A DNA stretch of 64,000 nt from Icerya purchasi (GCA_039619475.1 CM077115.1:416400557-416464556), one strand, 5' to 3'; shown: positions 48,491-59,895, counted from the first letter of the stretch. A program made the numbers and translations. Notes: generated by a model from the letters alone, not told the origin.

Positions 48491-50246
48491 ATTCGGAATA
48501 TGACGAGGGAATTTTGTGGCAGGAATTGTCTTTATAAGTAAGCTACTGCGATAGTTAAACCAGTTAGTGTGTGCCGGAAGGTCGTCTGGTGAACGTATGA
48601 GGCAGTTTGGTCAACGTCAGAAAGAGAGCCAGGAATATACTGAATTCTTGATGATTACTCCGTTTTCATCTAGTACAACTAAGGATGAGAAGATGCTTGC
48701 CTTTAAAGCAATGAAGGTGAAGGAGAAGAAGAAGAAAGAGGGTGAGAAGTACAGGAGGTACATTCACGATCACAATCATGCGTTCGCTGGAATGGACATG
48801 GTGTTTTGTGGTGATCTACGGTAGCCCGATCTATAAACGGAGTAAAACAAACTTCTGTGTGGGAGATCGTGTGGCAGTCACAAGTCGAATACACTGGACA
48901 TCGTGATGTCAACCAACTCGCAAATGTACGGACCAAAGTATACAAGAGAAAGTCTGACGTGACAGGTGGATTACCGTACTTGTTGCAGCTTCACATCGGA
49001 AAGCCCCATATAATCAGATCTAATATCGATGTCATCGATAGGCTGGCTAACGGTGCGATCGGAACACTCCGTCATATCGAGCGGGTCGTTGACGGAAGAA
49101 TAATACGGACGCTACAATCGGGAGGTTGATCAGAACAAACTGTCGCCCTCATGCCAAATCAAATCCCGAGCTGCAATACGACTGGGTTCCGATCAATACA
49201 CGCCTCACTACAATTCAACTGAATAGCAAGATCATTAGAGTTGCAAGCGTACACAGTTTCCACTCATCGAGGCACGTGCAATAACGATACACAAGTCACA
49301 GGGTGGAACGTACAACATGGTCATATATGAATACGATCAAAGTCACGAGCCGCAGTTAGTGTACGTTTCTCTCTCTCTAAAAGTCTGTACTTGACTAATC
49401 GGAACAGGGATCACAAGTTTCATCACGCACGTGGTCAAATGAACAAAGATCTCCGTACCGAGTTCCCACGCTTAGAACGGCACAGGATCATCACCATTGG
49501 AAACACATCTCGTGACTTCTTAGCCCAGGTTCGCGTTCATCCAACAGCACTCTCGCTGTGCACGTTTAACACTCAATGTCTGAGAACTCATCATCAAGAC
49601 ATATTGACCGATTTTGCAATAAAACTAAAGTCAGAACCATGTCATTAACAGAGAGACATGATTGAAAATGACGAGCGCATTGAAATTCCAGGATTTCGTC
49701 CCGCGTGTCGCAATTCAAACGCAACACGGTTCGGGCTGGTGGAGCGTGTGCATCTACGAGAACGAAGCATCGTCATCGGAACTTCAATCTGATCCAAAAG
49801 AAGTACAAGGTCTACGTCACATGACGGTGCAGAAGATATCTATGTACACCAGGAACACTAGTACGTTCAATTGAAGATTTCTTTAAGTTGAATTTAATGG
49901 CATACAGTCCAAAGGCGTGTGTATTTAGGCTTATTAGGGAGATCATTTGATACCCATCGTTCTTGCTGGAGACATAAACATAAATTTACAAAGCAGCGAA
50001 AGATTTCGGTTCATCGAGTCCATGCGTGAAACATTCAATCTCGAACTGAACAACGACTCATCAATTTTGACAACCAGAAACAACACATACATTGACGCAG
50101 TTTTCTCACGTTACGTTGATCATCTAGAAACAAAGAACTACATATCATAACTTTCCCATCACAAACCTTTGTTAAGTATCACTAATGTGCAATAAATACT
50201 ATCTATATTAAATAGAAAATCGTTTTTTATTACCCTCTCCTAGATG
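48491..50246 (+). mobile_element. Helentron relic: helicase end plus fused AP-type endonuclease
   Basis: Successive frames give AFAGMDMVFCGDLR (about 48782-48823, the Walker B/helicase motif II region), KRSKTNFCVGDRV (about 48838-48872), GLPYLLQLHIGKPHIIRSN and NGAIGTLRHIE (about 48966-49085), and ITIHKSQGGTYNMVIYEYDQ followed by QLVYVSLS (about 49281-49376, late helicase motifs). Then comes an endonuclease part: LSLCTFNTQCLRTHHQDILT (about 49555-49610), IPIVLAGDININLQ (about 49950-49995, metal-binding GDxN) and SHHKPLLSITN (about 50155-50190). The Rep/HUH nuclease and Walker A are absent, and stops and frameshifts abound, so it is dead. Helicase-then-endonuclease order distinguishes Helentrons from canonical Helitrons. 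Confidence 0.8.
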
Positions 50247-51424
50247 AATACATTACTTGTGTAGGTACTAGTTATGTTTTTCTAAGACGTCTCCATGATC
50301 TGAGCTATTTCCCGCAAGGTAAGTCGTTTAAACGTATTTATTTTTCGTCCTGGGTTGAAAATTGTGACCTGTGCGAGTACGCCCGTGGAAAACTAAGCAG
50401 AAAAGGAACTTTCTTTAATTAGCCACTGCGCCGTCGTTTTATTTCGAAATGATTAAAAAAAAAATTTTTCTTTTACCTCAAGACTTATATATTTACATGA
50501 ATGGAAAACCGAATTTAGAAATACCTCTTTGTCTTTCCTAAATAAATTGTCAAAAATGGTCTTTGTGATTTAGCCCTCACACAGCTTTATTCCCCCTTAC
50601 CTAACGCGTATAATTTATCCTGCGTCTAAATCAGTACCACTAGATATCCCACTGTCCGAGTAACTCGCGAAAAATTAAAAATAAATAAAAGAAAAATTTA
50701 TTGATTTTTTGATTTGTGTGTTTAAGGAACATGCCATTTCTTATCCAAAAATACAAAAATACCGTTTTTTTATCTTCCTCCTCACCGACAATAATTACAT
50801 GAAAATGGGTAAAAAGTGTTTTTCTTTGAAGGAGTATCTCATACATGTACGTATTTAAATAATCAAAAAATAAAATCACTAATAAAATCAAAAAAAAAAA
50901 GTTTGTTCCAAATAATAAGAGGTCTGTATTGTTTGGGAATAGTTTGCCATCTCTTGCGTTATAAACTATCATTTTTTTATAACTAATCAAACTAACGCAG
51001 TAAATAATGTCTTTGCATGACATATAAGTCGACTCTGTTACTCCATCAAATATAGTTGCATTCGCATCGTTATAAATACAAGCTTCGATATTTCGAGTGT
51101 TTGAATAGGATTTTAAGCAATTTCAAAAGATAGATTGTTTCTTTTATTTTATTTTATTTTATTATTTTCTTTCGTTTACTTTTCTTCACATTGTATACAC
51201 AACGATTGCGTCAACTTGACCGGATCTGAAAGATTTTAGCCGGCATAAAAATAAATGCTGTCCTTGTATCTATACACCTACACTTTTTCTCCTTCTTTTT
51301 ATTTGTTTAACCATTATTTTGAATCGTGTTTCCAAATTCTGTCGGCCGAGCACTATTTGAAAACCAATTTTTTTTATTTTAATTTTTTCTTAACCCAAGG
51401 AAACTATACATATTATATCTATAA

Positions 51425-51465
<41 letters not shown>

Positions 51466-52013
51466 TGTATATATATATATCTATAAGTGTATATATATAT
51501 ATCTATAAGTGTATATATATATATCTATAAGTGTATATATATATATAAATTTAATATTTCAAAGTAGACAGTAACCTTTATTTTCGTAGATAGCTTGATT
51601 CTGCGTTAGACCTGGCCAAAACAGGAAAAAGTTATTCCAATTACTAGGATAAATTTTTTTTGGATTAACCATTATACTTCGTAAAACCCCGGAGTTAATA
51701 ATAATAATATTTCAACTGAATCCGGCCTGGAGCTCTCATTGTAAGAACGACTTTGGACACTAAGTTTTCTTAAAATTATCGGACCGAGTCTGTATCTATT
51801 CTTTGAACAAGCCGATCGTGTTCCTTTTGCCCTAAATGATCGGATGACAATTCGTTTTTTTTTTAGTATATCATTCCTCAAAGACCGACTCGCCTCTAGT
51901 ATATAACGATTAACGTTTATTTAATTACATATACCGTATAGCTCTTATCATTAGTAAATGATTCAAATGAAATTTTAATTTTAACTTTACTCGTCAGTTA
52001 TCACACAGGAAAC
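50247..52013. other. unassigned AT-rich DNA
   Basis: No gene is recognised. A 127-codon reverse frame at 50640-51023 is rich in F, I, L and K without motifs and is probably chance. It contains the compound microsatellite at 51429-51545. Confidence 0.5.
51429..51545. repeat. compound (TA)n microsatellite with a 22-bp higher-order unit
   Basis: After a pure (TA)n run, the unit ATATATATATCTATAAGTGT recurs about four times. Confidence 0.9.
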
Positions 52014-52650
52014 TTCATTCCGGAATTGATGGCAATGACGCAGTCGATTCTTTGGTTCGTTCTGCTGGTCGCCTTGATTCATTCCTCAACCATTTCCCTT
52101 CTTCAGATATCCTTTCCTTATCCACCTCCAATCACGCCAAACTTTGGCGGGATATTTATCCCTCCCTATTTTCTAATCGTAATTCTCATTACCGTTTTAT
52201 TCAGCCGATTCCTCGTTCCCTGTCTTGGTTCTATTCTACTCCTTTCGGTCGTCGCTCTTCTATTGTCTCCCTAATTCGTCTCCGGATCAATCATTCTCTC
52301 CTCCCCTCCTCTCGCTTTCGATTTGCTCTATCGCCTTCTCCTTATTGTTCTTTTCACGATTGTGATCCTCCTCGTACATGTGATGCTGATCACATTTTCT
52401 TTGAGTGTCCTGCTCTTCGTAACGAACGCTCCCTTTTATACAGTCAGCTCCTGTCGTTAGGTCTCCCTACTCCCCCTATAACTCTTCCTTTATCCTCTCC
52501 TTTCCTTCATCTTCTGTGGTGTCCGCACTGCTGTCCTTTGTTGCATCCATTTCGGACCGCTTAGTTATTTAATTTCTTAGCTTAATTTTCTTGTTGTTGG
52601 GTCAATGCCGCTGGCGCGCTCACAAAAAAAAAAACAAAAAAAAAATTAAC
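52014..52650 (+). mobile_element. 5'-truncated family A LINE, copy A3
   Basis: The frame is open from the RNase H end HSGIDGNDAVDSLVR (about 52014) through LWRDIYPSLFSNR, RLRINHSLLPSSRF and the knuckle CDADHIFFECPALRNERSLL (about 52380-52440) to a stop near 52562. Roughly 180 codons are uninterrupted. The 3' UTR ends TTGGGTCAATGCCGCTGGCG followed by CGCTCAC and A-rich tracts (52623-52647). It lacks everything upstream of the RNase H end. It is more diverged from A4/A5 than those are from each other. Confidence 0.85.
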
Positions 52651-54516
52651 TCTCGAAATGCACATCGCAGTTTTATCAAAAATCTTTAGTGCGGCAGTCG
52701 CCAGATGGAAAGAAATGAACCGAATTAAATACTTTTCAAAAGAATCATTTTAAATAGCTTGAGTGTCGTATTTTGACCTACACTTATGAAGAACTTAGAA
52801 ATTTTTAAGAGTACTTCCAACGAAATCCTAAAAGACCGGCTTTACAGAAACAAAAGGGAAAACTGACTTAATAAAGGTGATTAAGATTATCCGAAAATTA
52901 GAACTCGATGGAAAGAGAAGAACTGAAGATGGCTTTAAGAAGCACCTCACCTTGAAGTTAGGCCAAAATAAGAAATTGAGAAATTCACGAAATATTTAAA
53001 ATGAATTTAAAAAAGCCACTCGATGGTTCCTAACACGGGACCCAAAACGAGAATAGCGGTGAGTAAGCTATTAATGAGATTTTCTCTTCGCATCAACCCT
53101 CTCTCACGCCTTTCCTGACTTTTTTGCCGCTGAAAAATCCCGTTTTTCATTATTATTATTATTATGCAAACGTGCAGGAACGTTTGTGCTTGGTCCGAAC
53201 TTGTATTGCAGCTTTGTGTACATTAATTTTTGACATTTTCCTGAGCAGTCAGCGAAATTTACATATCGACTATACCAGCGATTGTTTACACATGTTTTAA
53301 TGGTCCGTGTAATCGGTGGGCCGATTAAACTGTTCCCTGGCAAAGTGTGTTTTCCGTAACTAACTAACTCGCTTCATTCTCGTAAAATTCTTCTTTGGCA
53401 AGCAACATTTTCTCCTTGATTTATGCTGCGTGTGCAAATTTTAACCTAGCTTGCCGGCTTGCTATTTCCATGTGTACTTTCGAAGTTTCCGGAAGTACAC
53501 TTTTCCACCCAATAGCTCCATTGATGGGAATTAATCAAAACTAATAAACTCCTCCTCGACAGCGATGTTTCAATGTTAATCGTAACTTTGAAAAACTATT
53601 CAAGTACGGCGGATTCGTATTTAACTTGCCCATAAAATATCGATCGCCCCTATTATAATAGCGATGCTTCGACTTTTTCAATCGCTACTGCAAAAACCTC
53701 AGAATACCAGTGCCAACAGTAGCACTTTGGGTTAATATGCACGCTAATAGTCCACGGAGCGATAAAAATGAAAGAAAAAATGTATCAAATTAGAATATGA
53801 CAGATGGAACCCCGAAGAGTAGCCAAGTGAAATTAATGAAGAAAATTATGTTCGTAATGATTAATACATTTCCCCGTTGACGATTGAGCAGGCGTACATC
53901 GAGCAATCTTTGTTTCATTTTAGCAACGAAAATGTCAGTACTGTCCAACTCTCTAATGCTGCATATTAGCAACTACGTTGAAATATGACTTGTCGGCGAT
54001 CATTTAACAACTTGCTTATCCACCAACTCTACACGCTACTGCTACGATAAAAAAGTAAGCAAACTAAGGCCAAAACCCTTGTCATTGCGGCTTGTGAATT
54101 TAAAAGTGTTTCATAATGGTATTAAGGGATCTGAAGAGAAGAATACTGGGGCTAGTTCCGTCCTCATTGGATTCGTCTTTGCTTTGCCCCGGATAATTCT
54201 CTGGTGTAACCAATATTCCCAATTTCAGATTAGGTATATAGCACTGGGTCTTGGATCTGGAACAACGAGACAGGTATCGGTAATGACACCTGGCCGGTAA
54301 TGTAACTTCATTTAATATTATTTCATTTCTGAAGTAAACTTGCTAAGCGGTGAACATAATGATTTCCGAAAAGAAAAGAGAGAACGTAACTTTTCGATTC
54401 ACCTGTTCACATTACAATTTTAATTTTTGGGCAAGCGAATTATGGGACAAAATTTCAATCGTTTCACCTCCAAATAAAACGTTTGAGTTATTAGTCACCT
54501 TAACGAACGCTGTTAT

Positions 54517-54518
<2 letters not shown>
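52651..54518. other. unassigned DNA
   Basis: No gene is recognised. A short (TTA)n run at about 53150-53165. The reverse frame at 53104-53343 and the forward frame at 54079-54300 show no domain. Confidence 0.5.
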
Positions 54519-54558
<40 letters not shown>

Positions 54559-54695
54559 TTGCGTACAATCTACTCAATTGAGTAATAAGTAGCACTGATC
54601 ATTTATATAGATACGCTATTCCGGAACGCTTCCCAGTGGTCGCTATTCCTGATGATGAAGTAGTTTATTGAATGTTATAGAAAATAGCTATACGC

Positions 54696-57383
54696 CTACG
54701 GCCGTTCTACTAGCTGGAGTTGACTGAGTCTTTTTAGTCTTCTGAAGAGAAAGTTATTCTGCAGTACATTTTTGACTAGCGGATTGATGTGATTTTCCAG
54801 TCGATACAGATGTCTTCTGGCAGCGCTGCTGATTTCTTCTTTGATTGTTGGAGCGTGTAGATCGGTATGTATATCATCGTTTCGAACGAACCATGGGGCC
54901 GCCACAATGTTTCTCAGAACTTTTGACTGGAATCTTTGAATGATGGCTATGTTTGAGTTGCTCGCTGTGCCCCAGACTTGGATTCCATATAGCCATATAG
55001 GCTTCAGAATGGAATTATAGAGCAGTAATTTATTCGCGTGGGATAATGGCGAATGTTTGCCCATTAACCATTGCATGCCTCGGTATACTATATCAAGCTG
55101 TTTACGTTTGGCAGCCACATGATCTTTCCATGTGAGTCCTTTATCAAGGTGCAGCCCGAGATATTTCACGGTATTCGATTCCGGAATCGCTTGTCCGTTC
55201 AGCCTGATTGGTTGGTTTCTTCCCTTATTTAAAGTAAATATGACTTGCCTAGATTTTGATCCATTGACGTTCACTTTCCAAAGCTTCATCCACCTTTCTA
55301 CATCAAGTAGATGCTTTTGAATATATTCTGTTGCTACGACGTTGTCCTGATGGCTTGATAAGATCGCCGTGTCATCAGCAAACATAGCCGTTATCGTGTC
55401 TGAGTGTACTGGGAAATCGTTTACGTATATCTGATATAATATCGGCCCGAGTACACTACCTTGAGGTACCCCCGATAGTATTGGGTGAATTTGTGAATAT
55501 TCTCCATTAACATTAACGTGGAAGTACCTCTCTGTTAAATATGATTTAATGATTTCGTAATACTGGTGAGGCAGCAACTGTTTTATTTTAAATAGAAGGC
55601 CAGTGTGCCAAACTCTATCGAAAGCTTTTTCGATATCCAGGAATACTGCAGGACAGTATTTTCCATCCTCGAAGGCTTTGTTGATCACATCCACTATCCT
55701 ATGTATTTGCTCAATTGTACTATGGCGATCTCTGAAGCCGAATTGATAGTTTGGTATTACTTTTTCTTCTTCCAGGATTGGTTTGATTCTTTTGAGAATG
55801 AGTTTTTCAAAAAGTTTTGAGAAGGCCGGCAAAAGGCTAATAGGCCTGTAGGCAGAAACTTCATTCTGCGGTTTTCCTGGTTTGGGAATCATTATAATTG
55901 AAGCAAATTTCCATTGAATTGGAAAATAGCCAGTGCGAAAGATCGCATTAAAAATGTATGTTATTAGGATAACCGCTTTCCTTGGCAAATTTTTGATAAT
56001 TTTTGCTGATATCAGATCATGCCCAGGTGCCTTCCTTACATTTAGTTGTTTTATATATGCACTTACTTCCATAGGCGAAGTTGGTTTAATAGGTGGGAGC
56101 ATCTGGAATGGTATCTGTAAATATTTTTTAATGTTTTTTTCATGATCTGAGCTCCCATTGTGATGCGATTGGAAGATTTCAGCAAGATATTCTGCGAACC
56201 TATTTGCTTTTTCTTGGCTGCTTCGTGCCCATTCTGCATTCCTCCCTCTGAGAGGAGGACATTGAGCGACGTGATCTTTTTTTACTCTGTTTACGGTCTT
56301 CCAGAGATTGTACTCGGTTGATTTAGTTGAAGTCAAATTTCCAATGAACTCTCGCATCGTCTCATTTTTCAGTTCCAGTAGTGTTTTTTTTAGTTGCCTA
56401 GCTGCTCTATTAAGGTTAGCCTTATTAATTGGATTTCTATCAGCCTGCCATATCCTCCTTAATTTCCTTTTCTCTGAGATCATGCTCTTTACTATTACAG
56501 GGTGTCTTATTACAGTTTGCCGATCACTGTCTGCAGGCGTAGATAAATATGCAGACGTCTGTATGCATTTGCTGAGGTTTTCTACAACCAATTCGATATC
56601 CGCCTCCGTTTTTAATGACACTTTCAAATCTATTCCTCGCTCGACTAGCTGCTGGAATGTGTCCCAGTTAGTGTTTCTATTTGTTAGTGCTGGCTTTTTC
56701 GCTATTTGTATTACCGCAGCACTCAAGTTTAGTATTTTTGGTGAATGGTCCGATGTAGCATCCATGACAGATTCAGTAAGCGTATGATTTGCATCGATCC
56801 CATTACTAATGAAGAAATCTAGGAGGTCTGGAATTTTATTTTTGTCTGTTGGCCAGTATGATGGAATCCCATCTGATAGGATGGTGTACTTATTTTCCTG
56901 TATGCACGCGTCTAACTGTTTCCCTCTTGATGTTATGAGTCGTGACCCGAAGGATGTATGTTTAGAGTTAAAGTCTCCACCAGATATAAATTTGTTTCCT
57001 AAGGTCGTAAAGTACTCATCGAAATGTAACTGTTGCATTTTATGCCTTGGAGGACAATAAACGGAAGATAGCACAAGCGGACCGTAGGATGTATCAATTT
57101 GCACAGACGTAGCTTGTAAGTATTCCTTCGAAAATTTATTAAGCTCGTAATGTTTGATAGACGTCTTTATTATCACAGCTGCTCCTCCGTGTGCTTTACC
57201 ACTTGGGTGTGGAGTGTGATACGCTGTGTAGTGAGGAATCTTAATGTAACTTTTGCTAGTGAAGTGTGTTTCTGATAACATTAAGACGTCAATTTTATTG
57301 ATTGTTAAAAACAGTTCGACCTCGTGACGGTATTGCACCAGTCCGTTGATATTCCATACAGCTATTCTTAGTACTCTGTTCAT
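54696..57383 (-). CDS. Jockey ORF2: AP endonuclease plus reverse transcriptase
   Basis: The 895-residue protein nicks target DNA and copies the element RNA into it (target-primed reverse transcription). The N-terminal endonuclease has WNINGL (10-15), LSETHF (36-41), VYCPP (108-112), GGDFNSKH (135-142) and SDHSP (211-215), all expected metal or catalytic positions. The RT carries KAPGHD, then IPKPGKP, YRPISLLPAFSKLFEK, QFGFRDRHST, LDIEKAFDRVWH, SGVPQGSVLGP and the catalytic FADD box (about 668-671). The thumb has KYLGLHLDKGLTWKDH. There is no RNase H, as is usual for Jockey. The C-terminal WFVRNDDIHTDL and RRLKRL match the relic at 10.2 kb. The start was chosen at the ATG overlapping the ORF1 stop. 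Length and motif completeness suggest function. Confidence 0.95.
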   Translation of the reverse strand: MNRVLRIAVWNINGLVQYRHEVELFLTINKIDVLMLSETHFTSKSYIKIPHYTAYHTPHPSGKAHGGAAVIIKTSIKHYELNKFSKEYLQATSVQIDTSYGPLVLSSVYCPPRHKMQQLHFDEYFTTLGNKFISGGDFNSKHTSFGSRLITSRGKQLDACIQENKYTILSDGIPSYWPTDKNKIPDLLDFFISNGIDANHTLTESVMDATSDHSPKILNLSAAVIQIAKKPALTNRNTNWDTFQQLVERGIDLKVSLKTEADIELVVENLSKCIQTSAYLSTPADSDRQTVIRHPVIVKSMISEKRKLRRIWQADRNPINKANLNRAARQLKKTLLELKNETMREFIGNLTSTKSTEYNLWKTVNRVKKDHVAQCPPLRGRNAEWARSSQEKANRFAEYLAEIFQSHHNGSSDHEKNIKKYLQIPFQMLPPIKPTSPMEVSAYIKQLNVRKAPGHDLISAKIIKNLPRKAVILITYIFNAIFRTGYFPIQWKFASIIMIPKPGKPQNEVSAYRPISLLPAFSKLFEKLILKRIKPILEEEKVIPNYQFGFRDRHSTIEQIHRIVDVINKAFEDGKYCPAVFLDIEKAFDRVWHTGLLFKIKQLLPHQYYEIIKSYLTERYFHVNVNGEYSQIHPILSGVPQGSVLGPILYQIYVNDFPVHSDTITAMFADDTAILSSHQDNVVATEYIQKHLLDVERWMKLWKVNVNGSKSRQVIFTLNKGRNQPIRLNGQAIPESNTVKYLGLHLDKGLTWKDHVAAKRKQLDIVYRGMQWLMGKHSPLSHANKLLLYNSILKPIWLYGIQVWGTASNSNIAIIQRFQSKVLRNIVAAPWFVRNDDIHTDLHAPTIKEEISSAARRHLYRLENHINPLVKNVLQNNFLFRRLKRLSQLQLVERP

Positions 57384-58795
57384 TTTGGGATTAATTTACT
57401 AACCACGGTTGATAACATGTTAATTATCATCCCATTTTGTTGAATGAGCTGGTTGAACATTGCTCTAAATTCAGTTAAAAATTCAGTGAGGTGTCCGACT
57501 ATATCATAATTTGTGATATTATTTTTGTTTCCGTTATTCCTACTGATGTTACAATCAGTTGTGTACGTGTTTATACCATTGGAGACCTCCGTTTCACTGC
57601 TGTATTTTTTACCGCAATTCCGTAGGACCTCTGCATAACTACTGTTAGGATTGGCATTTATTAGTTTAGGGTTAATAGCGCTTGGGTTTGCTGAATAGGA
57701 GTACTGTTGCTTTATCTGCTGCGGCATATTTTTAGGTTTACTCCTCATCTTTATTAACTCTTTGTATATTGTACACCCCTTGTAATTCGCAGGGTGATTA
57801 CCCTCGCAGTGGGTGCATTTTGCTGGTGTATCAGCTGTTTTTTGACAGCTTTTCGTCTCATGCTGTTCTCCACACTTAACACAGATGTACGGTAAGGTGC
57901 AATATGTTTTGCTATGTCCAAATGATTGACATCTTGAGCACTGTATTATACTTCTACTTTTAAAAGGCGGTTCTACTTTTATTTTCGTATTGAGTAAATA
58001 CTGCAAGTTATATATATCTTTATTATTATTATTCGGCTCTAAATCTACATAGAACATTGGTAACCGCTCCTTTGTCCTTTGTCTGTACACATTGATTACG
58101 TTCCTTGCCTCAAAACCCAGTGTGGATAACGCATCTTTTATCTCATCGGGCGTGATTGTGTGATGTAGGTTTTTAATAACCACCCTGTATGCTCTTTCTT
58201 CTTTGAGCTGGTAGGTGTGATAAATTACTTGTCGATCCTTTAGGTGTTTTATTATTTTCCTGTAGTTATCGGAGTTATTTGTTTTCAGTCTAATTTTATT
58301 GTCTTTTAGAGCTTGGCAAATATAATCTCCTTTTGACAGAACCGTTGAGATACTGGTTATCATGTCTTTATAATTTATTACCCCATATAATATAATAGGA
58401 GGTGGTTTAGGCAGTTTCTTACCTTCGTTTATTTCAGGTGCGCTAGTATCTTCTTTTTTTTTTTGCAGAGTTCCTATATGATTATTATCGGAGTCTGGAT
58501 GATTCCGTAGGGGCCAGAATCGATTACTTTTCCCTTCGTTGTCCGATAGCAATGGTTCTGGGGACAAGTCGGGAGTTTGCTTTCGTGCTCTTTTCCGAGT
58601 AGGAACTACTTGCCAGGTGTTGGGCGACTTTACTACGATTTTAATCGGTGGTATCGATTTATTTGGCGCTATTGAAGCTTTATTCTGTGACATTTCTACG
58701 TCGTTGTTACTATCAGGACCAATATTTGAAATACTACTCGCAGTTGTAGTAGTGTTGCGTGAACTTGTTCCGGCGGACGATGCCCAACTAGTCAT
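57380..58795 (-). CDS. Jockey ORF1: Gag-like nucleic-acid-binding protein
   Basis: A 471-residue protein expected to bind the element RNA into a ribonucleoprotein. The N-terminal third is Ser/Thr/Asn-rich and disordered-looking, with a basic RKRARK (about 67-72) that could be a nuclear-localisation signal. The middle has an RRM-like PRE_C2HC region (ERAYRVVIKNLHHTITPDEI, about 207-270). Three zinc knuckles follow: CSRCQSFGHSKTYC (286-299), CVKCGEQHETKSC, and CTHCEGNHPANYKGC (ending near 341). This architecture is typical of insect Jockey ORF1. The C-terminus is Asn/Ser-rich and then helical. The stop overlaps the ORF2 start (57380-57383). The frame is uninterrupted. Confidence 0.93.
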   Translation of the reverse strand: MTSWASSAGTSSRNTTTTASSISNIGPDSNNDVEMSQNKASIAPNKSIPPIKIVVKSPNTWQVVPTRKRARKQTPDLSPEPLLSDNEGKSNRFWPLRNHPDSDNNHIGTLQKKKEDTSAPEINEGKKLPKPPPIILYGVINYKDMITSISTVLSKGDYICQALKDNKIRLKTNNSDNYRKIIKHLKDRQVIYHTYQLKEERAYRVVIKNLHHTITPDEIKDALSTLGFEARNVINVYRQRTKERLPMFYVDLEPNNNNKDIYNLQYLLNTKIKVEPPFKSRSIIQCSRCQSFGHSKTYCTLPYICVKCGEQHETKSCQKTADTPAKCTHCEGNHPANYKGCTIYKELIKMRSKPKNMPQQIKQQYSYSANPSAINPKLINANPNSSYAEVLRNCGKKYSSETEVSNGINTYTTDCNISRNNGNKNNITNYDIVGHLTEFLTEFRAMFNQLIQQNGMIINMLSTVVSKLIPK

Positions 58796-58980
58796 TATTG
58801 ATATTTGTGTTCGTAGGTTCTCTCGAAAACAAAGATCAGCGTCAACAGCTCAGTTGCCGCTGATAATTGTTTCGATGTATAAACATGTGCTCGATGTGGC
58901 GCTACGCACTCGCACGTATATGCACTATACGATAACAACAACGCGATATCAGCTGCGTTGGTAATAGCAATGTTAAATGT

Positions 58981-59439
58981 TAAATGGTTAACAGTATGAT
59001 AACTTAATGATAATGTTAAATAATAAATTGGATTTATCTCACCGCTGTGATGGAAGGTAATCGATTCGACGTCGTCGAAATGAGATAAGCCGATGTACAT
59101 AAAATACAATATTATCGGGATAGTGAACGCGTTAACAATAAACTTACTATCACTTCACCGATTCGGGAAGATTATAATGGATGTAATCGAACTTGGAGCG
59201 AGTACAGCGTTTATACATGGGATCAATTAGGCAATGTTAAATGGGAAACAAAATTGAATAACCATCGTAATAACATTTACACGGTAATTCTAATTTGGAA
59301 ACTTCGACACAACACCAAATAAAAAAAACAAACATATAGCACTAAATAAAACGGCTTTTAAAAATATGTAATAATTAATAAAATATTAATGTTGAATAAA
59401 TAACGTACGAGCTCAAAATATTATAACTACATTTCGTCC
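58981..59439. other. unassigned AT-rich DNA / Jockey 5' flank
   Basis: The 5' end of the Jockey element lies in or just below this stretch. A short GTTAAAT repeat occurs near 58971-58984. No gene is seen. Confidence 0.4.
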
Positions 59440-59611
59440 CTTACTCTTGGGCTTCCTACTCCTTATTGCGCTTCCTATATCCTGTCCTTTCCTTCCCCAC
59501 TGGTTATTCCTGCTGTTTGTTCCTTTTTAGCGAAGATTTCTGATCGGATTAAGGTATAACCAATTTCTTTCCTTACTATTTGTTTTTGGGTGAAGGTCCA
59601 AAAAAAAAAAA
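59440..59611 (+). mobile_element. family A LINE, 3'-terminal scrap, copy A4
   Basis: About 170 bp matching the extreme 3' end of copies A5 (61980-62188) and A2: the coding end (LGLPTPYCxSYILSFPS-like), then GATCGGATTAAGGTATAACC, TTTCTTTCCTTACTATTTG and GGGTGAAGGTCC, then an A-tail (59599-59611). It is extremely 5'-truncated. Confidence 0.9.
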
Positions 59612-59642
59612 ATACACTGAAATATGAGTTGCTCTCTTTGGG

Positions 59643-59720
59643 GCGCGATCGCTAAGACGCGATCTTTCGGGCGTGAATCTTTCAGGCGCAGATTCTTTCG
59701 GACATGGATCGTTCGGGCAA
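59643..59720. repeat. degenerate minisatellite of about 15 bp
   Basis: Five imperfect units related to GCGATCTTTCGGGC (GCGATCGCTAAGAC, GTGAATCTTTCAGGC, GCAGATTCTTTCGGAC, ATGGATCGTTCGGGC). Confidence 0.7.
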
Positions 59721-59895
59721 TAGCGAACGAAAGTTTTTAATTTTAATTTGTAATATCATATATATATATTTCATGTCCAGTATTAACATAAATATGTTTA
59801 CTTTTATGTTTAATTATTATTGTGCCTTTATTTATCTTTTTCGATATTTTTTTTTTCGAAATCCAAGTAGCTTCGTCAAAGAATTAAATATATAA

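Larger units (their letters stand above)
54519..58980 (-). mobile_element. apparently intact Jockey-clade non-LTR retrotransposon
   Basis: On the reverse strand there is a 5' UTR (5' limit uncertain, about 58.8-59.1 kb), ORF1 (58795-57380), ORF2 (57383-54696), a 3' UTR of about 140 bp and an A-tail of about 37 bases (T-run 54519-54555). The two frames overlap in ATGA, so ORF2 translation probably depends on termination-reinitiation. No stop or frameshift was seen in either frame. I could not identify a target duplication: the left flank reads AACGCTGTTATAA and no clear match was found beyond 58.8 kb. It is flanked by older dead elements and is the only element here with full coding capacity. 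Confidence 0.85.

Noticed and set aside
50640..51023. 127-codon reverse open frame
   Set aside because: Rich in F, I, L and K from T/A-rich DNA, no domain, no start context and no partner; treated as a chance frame.
55132..57060. Forward open frames of 62-159 codons opposite the Jockey element
   Set aside because: They are antisense shadows of the ORF2 coding sequence.
58539..59109. 141-codon forward and 104-codon reverse frames around the Jockey 5' end
   Set aside because: The first is antisense to ORF1; the second lies in the putative 5' UTR, ends at the ORF1 start and shows no motif.
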